The position numbers were made by a program, and so were the translations under genes. From NCBI GenBank assembly GCA_013359235.1, contig JABWCE010000008.1, positions 62,001-126,000 of the forward strand: a stretch of DNA of 64,000 nucleotides, written 5' to 3'. Below, piece after piece: positions 56,287-64,000 of the stretch (the stretch's first letter is position 1; every line of letters starts with the position of its first letter). The notes beneath the pieces were generated by a model. The model saw nothing but the letters and a program-made list of their open reading frames with translations, ran no database searches and was not told the origin of the DNA. This DNA comes from Bacteroidota bacterium. Its GTDB lineage: Bacteria > Bacteroidota > Bacteroidia > NS11-12g > UBA9320.

Positions 56287-57318
56287 ATGTACAGAATAAT
56301 AAGGTTTTTTTTATTTATACTCCCTCCTGAAAATGCTCATATTTTTGTTATGAAAGCATTGAAAATCATAACTTTTATACCTGGAGTTAAATATATTTTT
56401 AAGCAACTTTTTTGTATAAATAATCAATCGCTACAAAAAGAAATAGCAGGTGTTAAATTTAAAAACATTGTTGGTTTAGCGGCCGGATTTGATAAGGATG
56501 CAAAATATATTGATCAGTTTGCTTTGTTGGGTTTTGGCTTTATTGAAATAGGCACTATAACTCCACGAGCACAGCCTGGCAACGATAAACCAAGGATTTT
56601 CAGGCTTAAAAAAGACAATGCTTTGATAAACCGTATGGGTTTTAATAACAATGGTGCTGATGAAGCTGTTAAAAATCTTAAAAAAGTAAAAGCTGATATT
56701 ACTATTGGTGGTAATATTGGAAAAAATAAAATTACACCAAACGAAGAGGCATTCAAAGACTATCTGTATTGTTTTGAAAAACTATATGATTATGTTGATT
56801 ACTTTGTTGTAAATGTAAGTTCGCCTAATACACCTGGGCTTAGAGAATTACAGGAAAAATCATCACTCGAAAAAATTTTCGTTACTTTGTTTAACAAAAG
56901 AAATGAATACATTGATGAAGGAAAATTAAAAAAACCGGTATTTCTAAAAATTGCCCCCGACCTCGAAAAATCTCAACTTGACGATATAGCAGAACTTGTA
57001 AATTTATTAAAAATTGATGGATTGATAGCCACAAATACTACAATAGACCGGGCTAATCTTAAATCTGACCAAAATTTAATAAATTCATTAGGCAATGGCG
57101 GACTGAGCGGAAAACCTTTAAAAAACAAATCGGATGAAATTTTGAAATATGTTATTTCAAAACTTGGAAATAAGACACCAATAATTGGAGTTGGTGGAAT
57201 ACACTCGGCTGATGATGCTTTGGATAAAATAAAATCAGGAGCAGCGGCAGTTCAACTTTATACAGGTTTTATTTATGAAGGACCTTGTCTGACAAAAAAA
57301 ATCCTTAAAAAAATATAA
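56287..57318 (+). CDS. pyrD: Dihydroorotate dehydrogenase (quinone), class 2
   Basis: This 343-residue FMN enzyme oxidises dihydroorotate to orotate in pyrimidine synthesis and passes electrons to quinone at the membrane. The N-terminal helical extension (MYRIIRFFLFILPPENAHIF) is the quinone-binding part that marks class 2. The barrel has VGLAAGFDKDAKYIDQFALL, FIEIGTITPRAQPGNDKPRI, and NRMGFNNNG. The catalytic Ser occurs in VNVSSPNTPGLRELQ (about 177-191), followed by FLKIAPDL and IIGVGGIHSADDAL. The start is the ATG at 56287, just after its promoter box. It is followed by the divIC-like gene after 80 nt. Confidence 0.95.
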   Translation: MYRIIRFFLFILPPENAHIFVMKALKIITFIPGVKYIFKQLFCINNQSLQKEIAGVKFKNIVGLAAGFDKDAKYIDQFALLGFGFIEIGTITPRAQPGNDKPRIFRLKKDNALINRMGFNNNGADEAVKNLKKVKADITIGGNIGKNKITPNEEAFKDYLYCFEKLYDYVDYFVVNVSSPNTPGLRELQEKSSLEKIFVTLFNKRNEYIDEGKLKKPVFLKIAPDLEKSQLDDIAELVNLLKIDGLIATNTTIDRANLKSDQNLINSLGNGGLSGKPLKNKSDEILKYVISKLGNKTPIIGVGGIHSADDALDKIKSGAAAVQLYTGFIYEGPCLTKKILKKI

Positions 57319-57398
57319 TTTTAAAATGTCCATTTTTTATAAAAACTTGTGGATAGTCATGATTTTTTTTTATAACTAAAAAACTTTAAAATTGAAGT

Positions 57399-57680
57399 GT
57401 GTTAAAACTTTTAAAAAACAAATATTTTATTACATTGATTGTTTTTGTTGCGTGGATGATTTTTTTTGATCAAAACAGTTTTGTATTTCAAGCAAAAATA
57501 TCAAAAGAATTAAACCAGCTAAAAGCCCGAAAAAAATTTTACATCAACCAAAATAATGTACTTTTAAAGCAAAAAAACGATTTGGAAAAAAACTTATTAA
57601 ATCTTGAAAAACTGGCTCGTGAAAAATATCTTATGAAACGCGATGATGAAGATGTATTTATTGTAAATACCGAAGATTAG
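57399..57680 (+). CDS. FtsB/DivIC-type septum formation initiator
   Basis: This 93-residue protein has a short cytoplasmic start, one transmembrane helix (ITLIVFVAWMIFF, about 12-24) and a coiled coil (about 35-80, ELNQLKARKKFYINQNNVLL). The conserved DivIC-type end is EKLAREKYLMKRDDEDVFIV. These proteins scaffold the divisome in the periplasm together with FtsL and FtsQ. The start is a GTG at 57399: an in-frame TGA lies six bases upstream and no ATG precedes the helix. The stop overlaps the pdhB stop by 4 nt, tail to tail. Confidence 0.85.
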   Translation: MLKLLKNKYFITLIVFVAWMIFFDQNSFVFQAKISKELNQLKARKKFYINQNNVLLKQKNDLEKNLLNLEKLAREKYLMKRDDEDVFIVNTED

Positions 57681-58657
57681 TTACTGTATAAAACGCTTTT
57701 TACTGCTTCGTACACTTTTTTTACATCGGGCAAAAATGCTTCTACAAGTGTAATAGAATATGGCAAAGGCACATCGCAAGTAGTAACTCTCAAAACCGGT
57801 GCATCAAGATAATCGAATGCGTATTTCTGTACATGATATGCAATTTCTGATGAAATACTTGCAAGTGGCCAGGCTTCTTCAACTACAACAAGGCGATTGG
57901 TTTTTTTTACAGATTCAATCACCGTTTTATAATCAATTGGTCTAACAGTACGCAAATCTATAATTTCAGCATCAATTCCGTTTTTTATAAGTTCAATATT
58001 TGTTTGTTCAACTACTCTCATCATTTTGCCGAAAGAAAGAATTGTAACATCATTGCCTGTTTTTACAACCGAAGCTTTTCCAATAGGCAGTAAATATTCA
58101 CCTTCGGGTATTTCGCCTTTCAAGCCATACATTTGCTCTGATTCCATAAAAATCACAGGGTCGTTATCTCTTATTGATGTTTTAAGTAAGCCTTTGGCAT
58201 CAGCAGGATTAGAAGGAACAACTACTTTTAGCCCAGGACAGTTTGCATACCAATTTTCAAAGTTTTGCGAATGTTGAGCACCAAGTTGACCTGCACTACC
58301 GGTTGGTCCTCTAAAAACTATCGGGATATTAAAATTACCACCGCTCATCGAAAGCATTTTTGCGGCAGAATTAATAATTTGATCAATTGCCACAAGCGAA
58401 AAATTAAAAGTCATAAATTCTACAATTGGTCTTAGGCCGTTCATCGCTGCACCTATTGAAATACCTGTAAAACCAAGCTCTGCAATGGGAGTATCAATTA
58501 CTCTTTGTTTACCAAATTTATCAAGTAACCCTTGACTTACTTTATAAGCTCCATTGTATTCGGCAACTTCTTCACCTATAAGAAAAATATTTTTATCAAG
58601 CTCCATTTCTTCGGCAATAGCTTCTCTTATTGCCTCTCTGAACTGAACAGTTTTCAT
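57677..58657 (-). CDS. pdhB: Pyruvate dehydrogenase E1 component, beta subunit
   Basis: This 326-residue transketolase-type subunit pairs with an E1 alpha (not in the window) to decarboxylate pyruvate with thiamine diphosphate. It has MKTVQFREAIREAIAEEMEL, FLIGEEVAEYNGAYKVSQGL (the Glu that activates TPP), DTPIAELGFTGISIGAAMNG, EFMTFNFSLVAIDQIIN, and FRGPTGSAGQLGAQHSQNFE. The C-terminal domain includes VEEAWPLASISSEIAYH and the DVPLPYS motif typical of PdhB. It is a single gene in this region. E1 of branched-chain dehydrogenases is a less likely alternative. Confidence 0.92.
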   Translation of the reverse strand: MKTVQFREAIREAIAEEMELDKNIFLIGEEVAEYNGAYKVSQGLLDKFGKQRVIDTPIAELGFTGISIGAAMNGLRPIVEFMTFNFSLVAIDQIINSAAKMLSMSGGNFNIPIVFRGPTGSAGQLGAQHSQNFENWYANCPGLKVVVPSNPADAKGLLKTSIRDNDPVIFMESEQMYGLKGEIPEGEYLLPIGKASVVKTGNDVTILSFGKMMRVVEQTNIELIKNGIDAEIIDLRTVRPIDYKTVIESVKKTNRLVVVEEAWPLASISSEIAYHVQKYAFDYLDAPVLRVTTCDVPLPYSITLVEAFLPDVKKVYEAVKSVLYSN

Positions 58658-58702
58658 TTAATTATATTTAAAAATTATAATGTGTATTTTTAAAAACAAA
58701 AA

Positions 58703-58790
58703 CAAGTCAGTATCGCACCGCTACAACCTTCTACCCTTGCTGCATTCCTGCCCTGGGGGATTAAAAGGGAGCTGGTCGTACTGACTTGCG
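58703..58790 (-). ncRNA. ffs: Signal recognition particle RNA (small bacterial type)
   Basis: The minus strand holds the conserved SRP domain IV core, GGCAGGAATGCAGCAAGGGTA (at 58732-58752, 21 nt in total with its neighbours). It is flanked by the symmetric internal loop and closed by complementary ends: CAAGTCAGTA (58703-58712) pairs perfectly with 58779-58788. A run TTTTTGTTTTT follows the stem on this strand and would terminate it. A TAGTTTTG promoter box lies just upstream. The RNA binds Ffh and targets membrane proteins to the translocon. Confidence 0.93.
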
Positions 58791-58794
58791 GGTG

Positions 58795-58802
58795 CAAAAC
58801 TA
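58795..58802 (-). promoter_or_regulatory. TAnnTTTG box for the SRP RNA
   Basis: This reads TAGTTTTG on the minus strand, ending 5 nt before the first base of the mature-looking SRP RNA hairpin. That is the distance expected for a -7 element and supports the assigned 5' end. Confidence 0.6.
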
Positions 58803-58872
58803 ATATATTTAACATATTTTTTAAATACTTGTTTTAAATAAAATTTAACTGAAAATAATTGATGTATATTTC

Positions 58873-58880
58873 TAAATTTG
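58873..58880 (+). promoter_or_regulatory. TAnnTTTG box just upstream of the carboxylase gene
   Basis: This reads TAAATTTG and ends 6 nt before the ATG at 58887. The upstream TTG that would extend the frame (58878) is part of this box. Confidence 0.5.
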
Positions 58881-58886
58881 CAAAAA

Positions 58887-60503
58887 ATGATAAATATTGA
58901 ATTTAATAGAAATGAGGACAACTACAAACTTCTATTAGACCAAATGAGGCGATTGGAGGAAGAGATTAAAAAAGGGGGAGGAGCCGCAGCACGGGCAAAA
59001 CACATAGAAAAAGGAAAAATGCTTGCCCGTGAAAGAATTGAATATCTAAAAGACAAAGATGCCGATTTTTTTGAAATAGGTATATTGGCAGGTAATGGAA
59101 AATATGATGAACACGGTGGATGTCCGGCGGGTGGTGTTGTAGGAGGAATAACAAAAGTTTCGGGAAGGCAATGTGTAATTGTAGCCAATGATGCAACTGT
59201 AAAAGCCGGAGCTTGGTTTCCTATTACTGTAAAAAAAAATCTCAGGTTTCAGGAAATAGCAATGGAAAATCGCATACCGATAATCTATCTTGTTGATAGT
59301 GCGGGTGTGTTTTTGCCATTGCAAGATGAAATATTTGCTGATAAAGAACATTTTGGAAGAATTTTTAGAAATAATGCTGTAATGAGTAGTCGCGGAATTA
59401 CACAAATTGCCGCTGTTATGGGCAGTTGCGTAGCAGGTGGGGCATATTTGCCTATAATGAGTGACGAGGCATTGATAGTGGAAAAAACTGGTTCTATTTT
59501 TCTTGCAGGTGGTTTTTTGGTAAAAGCAGCTATTGGCGAAACTATAGATAACCAATCGCTTGGCGGTGCAATAGTTCAAACCGAAATTTCGGGAGTTATT
59601 GATGATCATTTTCCCGACGATAAATCATGTCTTGACAGGATAAAAAATATAATGGATAAGCTTGGGCATTTCGAAAAAGCAGGATTTGACAGAACAAAAT
59701 CGCAAAAGCCACTTAAAGATGTTAATGAAATTTATGGATTAATTCCCGAAAATAAAGCTAAACCTTACAAAATGCTTGAGATTATTGAAAGATTAGTTGA
59801 TAAATCGGAGTTTGAACAATATAAAAAAGACTATGGCAAAACAATTTTATGTGGATATGCAAGAATTGATGGTTGGGCAGTGGGTATTGTAGCAAACAAC
59901 CGCGAAGTTGTTAAAACACGAAAGGGCGAGATGCAGTTTGGAGGAGCAATTTACTCAGATTCTGCCGACAAAGCAGCAAGATTTATTATGAACTGCAATC
60001 AAAAGAAAATCCCATTAGTATTTTTACAAGATGTTACAGGTTTTATGGTTGGTTCGAGGAGCGAACATGGCGGGATAATAAAAGACGGTGCAAAAATGGT
60101 AAATGCCGTTGGAAATAGTACTGTACCTAAATTTACAATTGTGGTTGGTAATAGTTACGGAGCAGGAAATTACGCAATGTGTGGAAAAGCCTATGACCCC
60201 AGATTAATACTTGCTTGGCCCACAGCCAAAATAGCGGTGATGGGAGGTGAGCAAGCTGCAAATACTATTTTACAATTAGAATTGTCAAGAATTGGTACTA
60301 TACCACTTGAAGATGGTCAAATGCTTATTGATAAAGTGATAAACAAGTACAACGAAAGAACAACGGCTGTATTTGCAGCCTCAAATCTATGGGTTGATGC
60401 TATTATTGACCCTATTCATACCCGTAATTGGCTATCAGCAGGACTTGAAGCAGCTAATAATGCAAAAATTGCAAAGTTTAATGTAGGAGTAATTCAAACT
60501 TAA
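58887..60503 (+). CDS. Acyl-CoA carboxylase, carboxyltransferase (beta) subunit
   Basis: This enzyme of about 538 residues transfers carboxyl from biotin to an acyl-CoA. It has MLARERIEYLKDKDADFFEI (about 43-62), GKYDEHGGCPAGGVVGGI, IPIIYLVDSAGVFLPLQDE, MGSCVAGGAYLPIMSDEA and the C-terminal half MQFGGAIYSDSADKAARFI with PLVFLQDVTGFMVGSRSE. GNSYGAGNYAMCGKAYDPR and MGGEQAANTIL follow. The LPLQDE and SYGAGNYAM features favour the methylcrotonyl-CoA carboxylase-type branch over propionyl-CoA carboxylase, but substrate is not certain. The biotin carboxylase partner is not adjacent. The start is the ATG at 58887. Confidence 0.9.
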   Translation: MINIEFNRNEDNYKLLLDQMRRLEEEIKKGGGAAARAKHIEKGKMLARERIEYLKDKDADFFEIGILAGNGKYDEHGGCPAGGVVGGITKVSGRQCVIVANDATVKAGAWFPITVKKNLRFQEIAMENRIPIIYLVDSAGVFLPLQDEIFADKEHFGRIFRNNAVMSSRGITQIAAVMGSCVAGGAYLPIMSDEALIVEKTGSIFLAGGFLVKAAIGETIDNQSLGGAIVQTEISGVIDDHFPDDKSCLDRIKNIMDKLGHFEKAGFDRTKSQKPLKDVNEIYGLIPENKAKPYKMLEIIERLVDKSEFEQYKKDYGKTILCGYARIDGWAVGIVANNREVVKTRKGEMQFGGAIYSDSADKAARFIMNCNQKKIPLVFLQDVTGFMVGSRSEHGGIIKDGAKMVNAVGNSTVPKFTIVVGNSYGAGNYAMCGKAYDPRLILAWPTAKIAVMGGEQAANTILQLELSRIGTIPLEDGQMLIDKVINKYNERTTAVFAASNLWVDAIIDPIHTRNWLSAGLEAANNAKIAKFNVGVIQT

Positions 60504-60557
60504 AAACTTATAAAAAAAACTAAAAAATTGCGGAACATGTTCAATTATTTTTGCGTC

Positions 60558-60588
60558 TTTGAAAAAATGAATCCTGAAATTATATTTG
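60558..60588 (+). promoter_or_regulatory. Consensus promoter of the FN3/PKD secreted gene
   Basis: A -33 TTTG (60558-60561), a 19-nt spacer and a -7 TATATTTG (60581-60588) make a full Bacteroidota consensus. The ATG at 60597 is only 8 nt further, so the transcript would be almost leaderless. Confidence 0.7.
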
Positions 60589-60596
60589 TATATTGA

Positions 60597-62750
60597 ATGC
60601 GTAAGACAATTATTTTCATTTTCTTAATGACATTGTATAGTGTTTCTTTTTGCCAAACACCTACAATTGCTGCATCTAATATTGTTTTTTCTAATGTTGG
60701 TTGTAATGAATTTACAGTTTCATGTACAAAAGGAAACGGAATGGAAAGAGTAATTTTTGTTCGCGAAGGTTCAGCATTTACTGATGTCCCTCAAAAGAAC
60801 GAATTTTATACAGACTATCCGGTTTTTAAAAAAGGAGGTTCAGAATCAATTAAAAACGACAATACACATTTTTGTGTTTACCGTGGTAATGGAAATTCTG
60901 TTACTGTTTCAGGCTTAAAAAAAAATACAAAATATTACGTTGCTATTTTTGAATACAATGCCCCCGGAGGAGGAGTTTACGATTATCTTACTTCATCATA
61001 TCCTTCCGAAAATGTTATTTCAAAGGGTATTATTGCAGATTTTTCATTAACAGATACTTCGCAGTGTTTCAACGGAAACAGTTTTAAATTTATAAATAAA
61101 TCTACATCAGACCGTAGCCCGATGACTTATAGCTGGTTTTTTGGAGATGCAAATACTTCTACATCTACTGACCCAGTTCATAGCTATGCCTCACCCAATA
61201 TTTACAAAGTAAAACTAATAGTAAACTCGCCCGGATGTACTGATACCATTATTAAAAAAAGCCATGTACATCCACACCCGGTTACAAAGTTTGTTCTTGA
61301 TCCGCTAAAACCCAAAAATGATTCAATTCAATGTTTTTTCGGGAACAGATTTACTTTTAAAAATCTAAGCACTTTGGTTGATATTGGAGATCCAAATTCA
61401 AGTATGAGCTACGAATGGAAAATGGATAACGGCTATACTCAAACTGGTTTTAAAGCTGATAGATCTTTTCCTCAACCAGGAGTATTCACTATCAATCTGG
61501 TTGCAACATCATTTTATGGCTGCAAAGATTCTACTTACAGATTTTATAAAGTACTACCACGTGCAATTGATACTTCTCAAGTTATATACAATGCACATTC
61601 AATGTGTTTGAGTAATAACAAATTTGTTTTTACAAATAACAGTTCTAATTCAATAAATAACAGTTGGAGGTACAGAGAAGAATTTGCATCAAAAGATTTA
61701 GATTCAACATTTGGTATTACAGCTAATTACACCTTTAAAAAAACAGGAAAATACTACGTAACACTAAGAGCTTATGATTTGGGAGGTTGTCTTGATCAAT
61801 TACGTGATAGTGTAGAAGTATATTCAAATACAAATGTATCGTTTACAGGATTAGCGCCATGGTATTGCCTAAATGATAAAGATGCAATTTTAAAACCACA
61901 ACCAGGTAAGGGAATTTTTATAGGAACAAACGTAAATCCAACAGACAGTTCATTTTCGCCCAAGTCAACGGGGATATTTAATATTGGTTATGTTTTTTCT
62001 AAGGGAAGTTGTAGAGATACTGTTTGGAACAAAACTGAAGTTTTCAATCGCCCAATAATTAATATTGGAAGAGATACTGTAATTTGCAATTCAAGTCCAC
62101 TTCAATTAAATGTTGATCCCAAATATACTACAACATGGAAAGGACCATCAATGACCGTTAATGGTTCATTTATTAACGTTGATAAATCAGGAACATACAC
62201 AGTAAGGTCGGTTGACGGAAATTGTGATGCATTTGATACTATTGTGATAAAAGCATTGGCAAATCCAAAACTTCCCCCAATGGTAGATACAACACTTTGT
62301 GGTGGCAGTTTTTTAAAATTTGAATTAAAAGTAGAAATGGGAAATGTGTGGTGGAATGACGGAAATAATGATAATGAAAGAGTGCTAAATAAATCGGGAT
62401 TTTATAAAGTTACCTTGTCAAACAAATGTGGTTCGGTTAGCGATAGTTTGAATCTCAATGTAGAAGAAACGGCATGTGTTATATTTTTTCCAAACTCATT
62501 TAGCCCTAATGATGACCAATTGAACGATATTTGGAAACCTTTTGGCAAATACGAATTTATAAGAATGACAATATTTAACCGTTGGGGCGAAAAAGTGTAT
62601 TTTTCAGATAAAAGTCCCGAGTGGAATGGTTATAATGAAAAAAACTTATGCCTTTCAGGAATGTATAAATGTATATTCGAATACCTGATACAAGATGGAA
62701 ATTCGATGAAAAAAGAATCGAAAGGTATTCAAATTTATCTTGTAAAATAA
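60597..62750 (+). CDS. FN3/PKD-repeat protein with T9SS type-B (CHU_C) sorting domain
   Basis: This 717-residue secreted protein has a signal peptide ending SFCQ (about 20). A fibronectin-III-like domain spans about 22-140. Three to four PKD-like modules follow (about 145-420), with QCFNGNSFKFINKSTSDRSP, SWFFGDANTSTSTDPVHSYA and repeated Cys pairs. An Ig-like region (about 420-620) has VICNSSPLQLNVDPKYTT. The CHU_C sorting domain ends the protein: CVIFFPNSFSPNDDQLNDIW, then FNRWGEKVYFSD and LSGMYKCIFEYL. Its modules resemble those of the 1206-residue protein at 38402-42022. It is probably a surface adhesin or stalk. Confidence 0.87.
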   Translation: MRKTIIFIFLMTLYSVSFCQTPTIAASNIVFSNVGCNEFTVSCTKGNGMERVIFVREGSAFTDVPQKNEFYTDYPVFKKGGSESIKNDNTHFCVYRGNGNSVTVSGLKKNTKYYVAIFEYNAPGGGVYDYLTSSYPSENVISKGIIADFSLTDTSQCFNGNSFKFINKSTSDRSPMTYSWFFGDANTSTSTDPVHSYASPNIYKVKLIVNSPGCTDTIIKKSHVHPHPVTKFVLDPLKPKNDSIQCFFGNRFTFKNLSTLVDIGDPNSSMSYEWKMDNGYTQTGFKADRSFPQPGVFTINLVATSFYGCKDSTYRFYKVLPRAIDTSQVIYNAHSMCLSNNKFVFTNNSSNSINNSWRYREEFASKDLDSTFGITANYTFKKTGKYYVTLRAYDLGGCLDQLRDSVEVYSNTNVSFTGLAPWYCLNDKDAILKPQPGKGIFIGTNVNPTDSSFSPKSTGIFNIGYVFSKGSCRDTVWNKTEVFNRPIINIGRDTVICNSSPLQLNVDPKYTTTWKGPSMTVNGSFINVDKSGTYTVRSVDGNCDAFDTIVIKALANPKLPPMVDTTLCGGSFLKFELKVEMGNVWWNDGNNDNERVLNKSGFYKVTLSNKCGSVSDSLNLNVEETACVIFFPNSFSPNDDQLNDIWKPFGKYEFIRMTIFNRWGEKVYFSDKSPEWNGYNEKNLCLSGMYKCIFEYLIQDGNSMKKESKGIQIYLVK

Positions 62751-62771
62751 GAAATTGCAAAGCTAACTTTG
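62740..62771 (+). promoter_or_regulatory. Promoter of hutU
   Basis: A -33 TTG (62740-62742), a 21-nt spacer and a -7 TAACTTTG (62764-62771). The -33 lies inside the end of the preceding gene. The hutU ATG at 62788 is 17 nt downstream. Confidence 0.5.
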
Positions 62772-62787
62772 CTACAAAATTTTTTTT

Positions 62788-64000
62788 ATGACAGAATCAA
62801 CTGCAAAAAGAATAATTAAAGCCCCAATTGGCAGTAAAATTTCTTGCAAAGGGTGGGTACAAGAGGCAGCATTAAGAATGCTATGTAATAACCTTGACCC
62901 CGAAGTAGCAGAAAAGCCCGATGAACTTGTAGTATATGGCGGAACAGGAAAAGCTGCACGCAACTGGGATAGTTTTAATTTAATAATCAAAGCCCTTAAA
63001 GACCTAAATGAAGATGAAACATTATTAATCCAATCAGGCAAACCCGTTGGTATTTTGCCTACACACAAAAATGCTCCAAGAGTTTTAATAGCAAATTCAA
63101 ACATTGTACCTCACTGGGCAAATCTTGAAAATTTCAGAAAACTTGAATCCGAAGGATTAACCATGTATGGACAGATGACTGCCGGTTCTTGGATTTATAT
63201 CGGCTCGCAGGGGATAGTTCAAGGCACTTATGAAACATTTGGCGAAGCTGCCAAACAATACTTTAACAATACTTTAAGCGGAACTTTGACAGTTACAGCA
63301 GGTCTCGGAGGCATGGGTGGTGCACAACCACTTGCAGTTACTATGAACGAAGGTGTATGTCTTGTTGCCGAAATGGAGGAGTGGAGAATTAATAAAAGAA
63401 TTGAAACAAAATATCTTGATTTTTTTGAGAAAAACATTGATGAAGCAATAAACAAAGCTTTAGAAGCAAAAAATAAAAAAATATCAGTTTCTATTGCTTG
63501 GTGTGGAAATGCTGTTGATTTGCTCAATAGACTAAAAGAAAGAAATATAATTCCCGATTTGCTTACAGACCAAACAAGTGCTCACGATCCATTAGTAGGC
63601 TATTTTCCTACAGGTTTTAGTGTTGAAGAAGCTCAAAAACTTAGAAATGAAAACCCTGATAAATACATTGAACTGAGCTATCAAACAATGGCAGAACATG
63701 TAAAACTTATGATTTATTTCAAAGAAAAAGGAAGTATAACTTTTGATTATGGCAATAATTTAAGAGGTAGAGCTTTAGAAAAAGGATTGAGAAACGCAAT
63801 GGACTATCCTGGGTTTGTTCCTGCATTTATACGTCCTTTGTTTTGCGAGGGAAAAGGTCCTTTCAGATGGGCTGCACTAAGTGGCGACCCCAATGATATA
63901 TATACAACCGATGAACAAATTTTAAAATTGTTTCCCGAAAACAAAAGTTTGAACCGATGGATAAAAATGGCACACAAGAAAATTAAATTTCAAGGTTTGC
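62788..64000 (+). CDS. hutU: Urocanate hydratase (C-terminus outside the window)
   Basis: 404 residues are visible before the right edge. Urocanate hydratase converts urocanate to imidazolone propionate in histidine breakdown, with NAD+ as an electrophilic cofactor. Motifs are [19 protein letters not shown] (about 49-67), [38 protein letters not shown] (about 128-147), and [20 protein letters not shown] (about 172-191). [16 protein letters not shown] (about 265-280) also fits. The N-terminal [20 protein letters not shown] and [11 protein letters not shown] belong to the longer form of the enzyme. The rest, and any hut neighbours, lie beyond the edge. Confidence 0.95.
   Translation, partial: MTESTAKRIIKAPIGSKISCKGWVQEAALRMLCNNLDPEVAEKPDELVVYGGTGKAARNWDSFNLIIKALKDLNEDETLLIQSGKPVGILPTHKNAPRVLIANSNIVPHWANLENFRKLESEGLTMYGQMTAGSWIYIGSQGIVQGTYETFGEAAKQYFNNTLSGTLTVTAGLGGMGGAQPLAVTMNEGVCLVAEMEEWRINKRIETKYLDFFEKNIDEAINKALEAKNKKISVSIAWCGNAVDLLNRLKERNIIPDLLTDQTSAHDPLVGYFPTGFSVEEAQKLRNENPDKYIELSYQTMAEHVKLMIYFKEKGSITFDYGNNLRGRALEKGLRNAMDYPGFVPAFIRPLFCEGKGPFRWAALSGDPNDIYTTDEQILKLFPENKSLNRWIKMAHKKIKFQGL

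Noticed and set aside
58721-58921. 66-codon open frame over the SRP RNA
   Set aside because: The stretch is explained by the SRP RNA and its promoter; the coding reading has no support.
59046-59609. 187-codon open frame antisense to the acyl-CoA carboxylase gene
   Set aside because: Low-complexity Ser/Tyr/Cys-rich translation opposite a conserved enzyme; a shadow frame.

Overview
The window is AT-rich (about one third G+C by eye) and gene-dense. It comes from a member of the Bacteroidota. The evidence is a type IX secretion (T9SS) block (porP-gldJ / porU-porV), several proteins with T9SS sorting domains, the purH-mreBCD-mrdA-rodA order, bacillithiol biosynthesis (bshB1), the single-subunit cytochrome b type of succinate dehydrogenase, and many TAnnTTTG promoter boxes, which are specific to this phylum. 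Shine-Dalgarno sites are not evident. The order cannot be fixed from this window.

Layout. 1-1506 (-): the start of a secreted beta-helix protein and a small zinc ribbon. 1747-9004 (-): purH followed by the cell-elongation genes mreB, mreC, mreD, mrdA and rodA. 9079-11252 (-): a heptose kinase and an aminotransferase. 11398-19150: T9SS/gliding genes, with porP and gldJ leftward and porU and porV rightward. 19281-23799: Lon protease, a lipoprotein and phosphofructokinase. 23933-30081 (-): a two-gene NAD-type formate dehydrogenase with a STAS-less SulP transporter behind it, then a broken DNA methyltransferase. 30287-31975: yqgE, and kdsC-iscX-fdx. 32040-35756 (+): an accessory patch of T9SS cargo remnants, one intact cargo protein and a MORN-repeat protein. 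36130-38295 (-): a BadF/NagK-type kinase, bshB1 and a DUF4294 protein. 38402-45166: two large divergent secreted repeat proteins. 45231-49248: a methyltransferase, an AsnB-type amidotransferase and a glycosyltransferase, probably for surface glycans. 49236-52529 (-): aspartate kinase, a beta-propeller protein and a membrane protein. 52711-56167 (-): sdhCAB. 56287-58657: pyrD, a DivIC/FtsB protein and pdhB. 58703-58790 (-): SRP RNA. 58887-64000 (+): an acyl-CoA carboxylase beta subunit, another T9SS cargo protein, and urocanate hydratase running off the end.

How it fits together. The T9SS machinery (PorU sortase, PorV shuttle, PorP, GldJ) would export and anchor the cargo found nearby: one intact and one truncated type-A cargo at 32-34 kb, the Kelch/Ig protein at 42 kb, and type-B proteins at 38 and 60 kb. 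The housekeeping genes cover wall elongation, purine, pyrimidine and aspartate-family synthesis, glycolysis, pyruvate oxidation, succinate and formate respiration, and histidine breakdown.

No CRISPR array, tRNA, rRNA or insertion sequence was recognised. The parts most worth a second look are the formate dehydrogenase/SulP unit, the decayed methyltransferase beside it, the patch of decayed T9SS cargo at 32 kb, and the recurring promoter boxes very close to start codons, which revise several starts.
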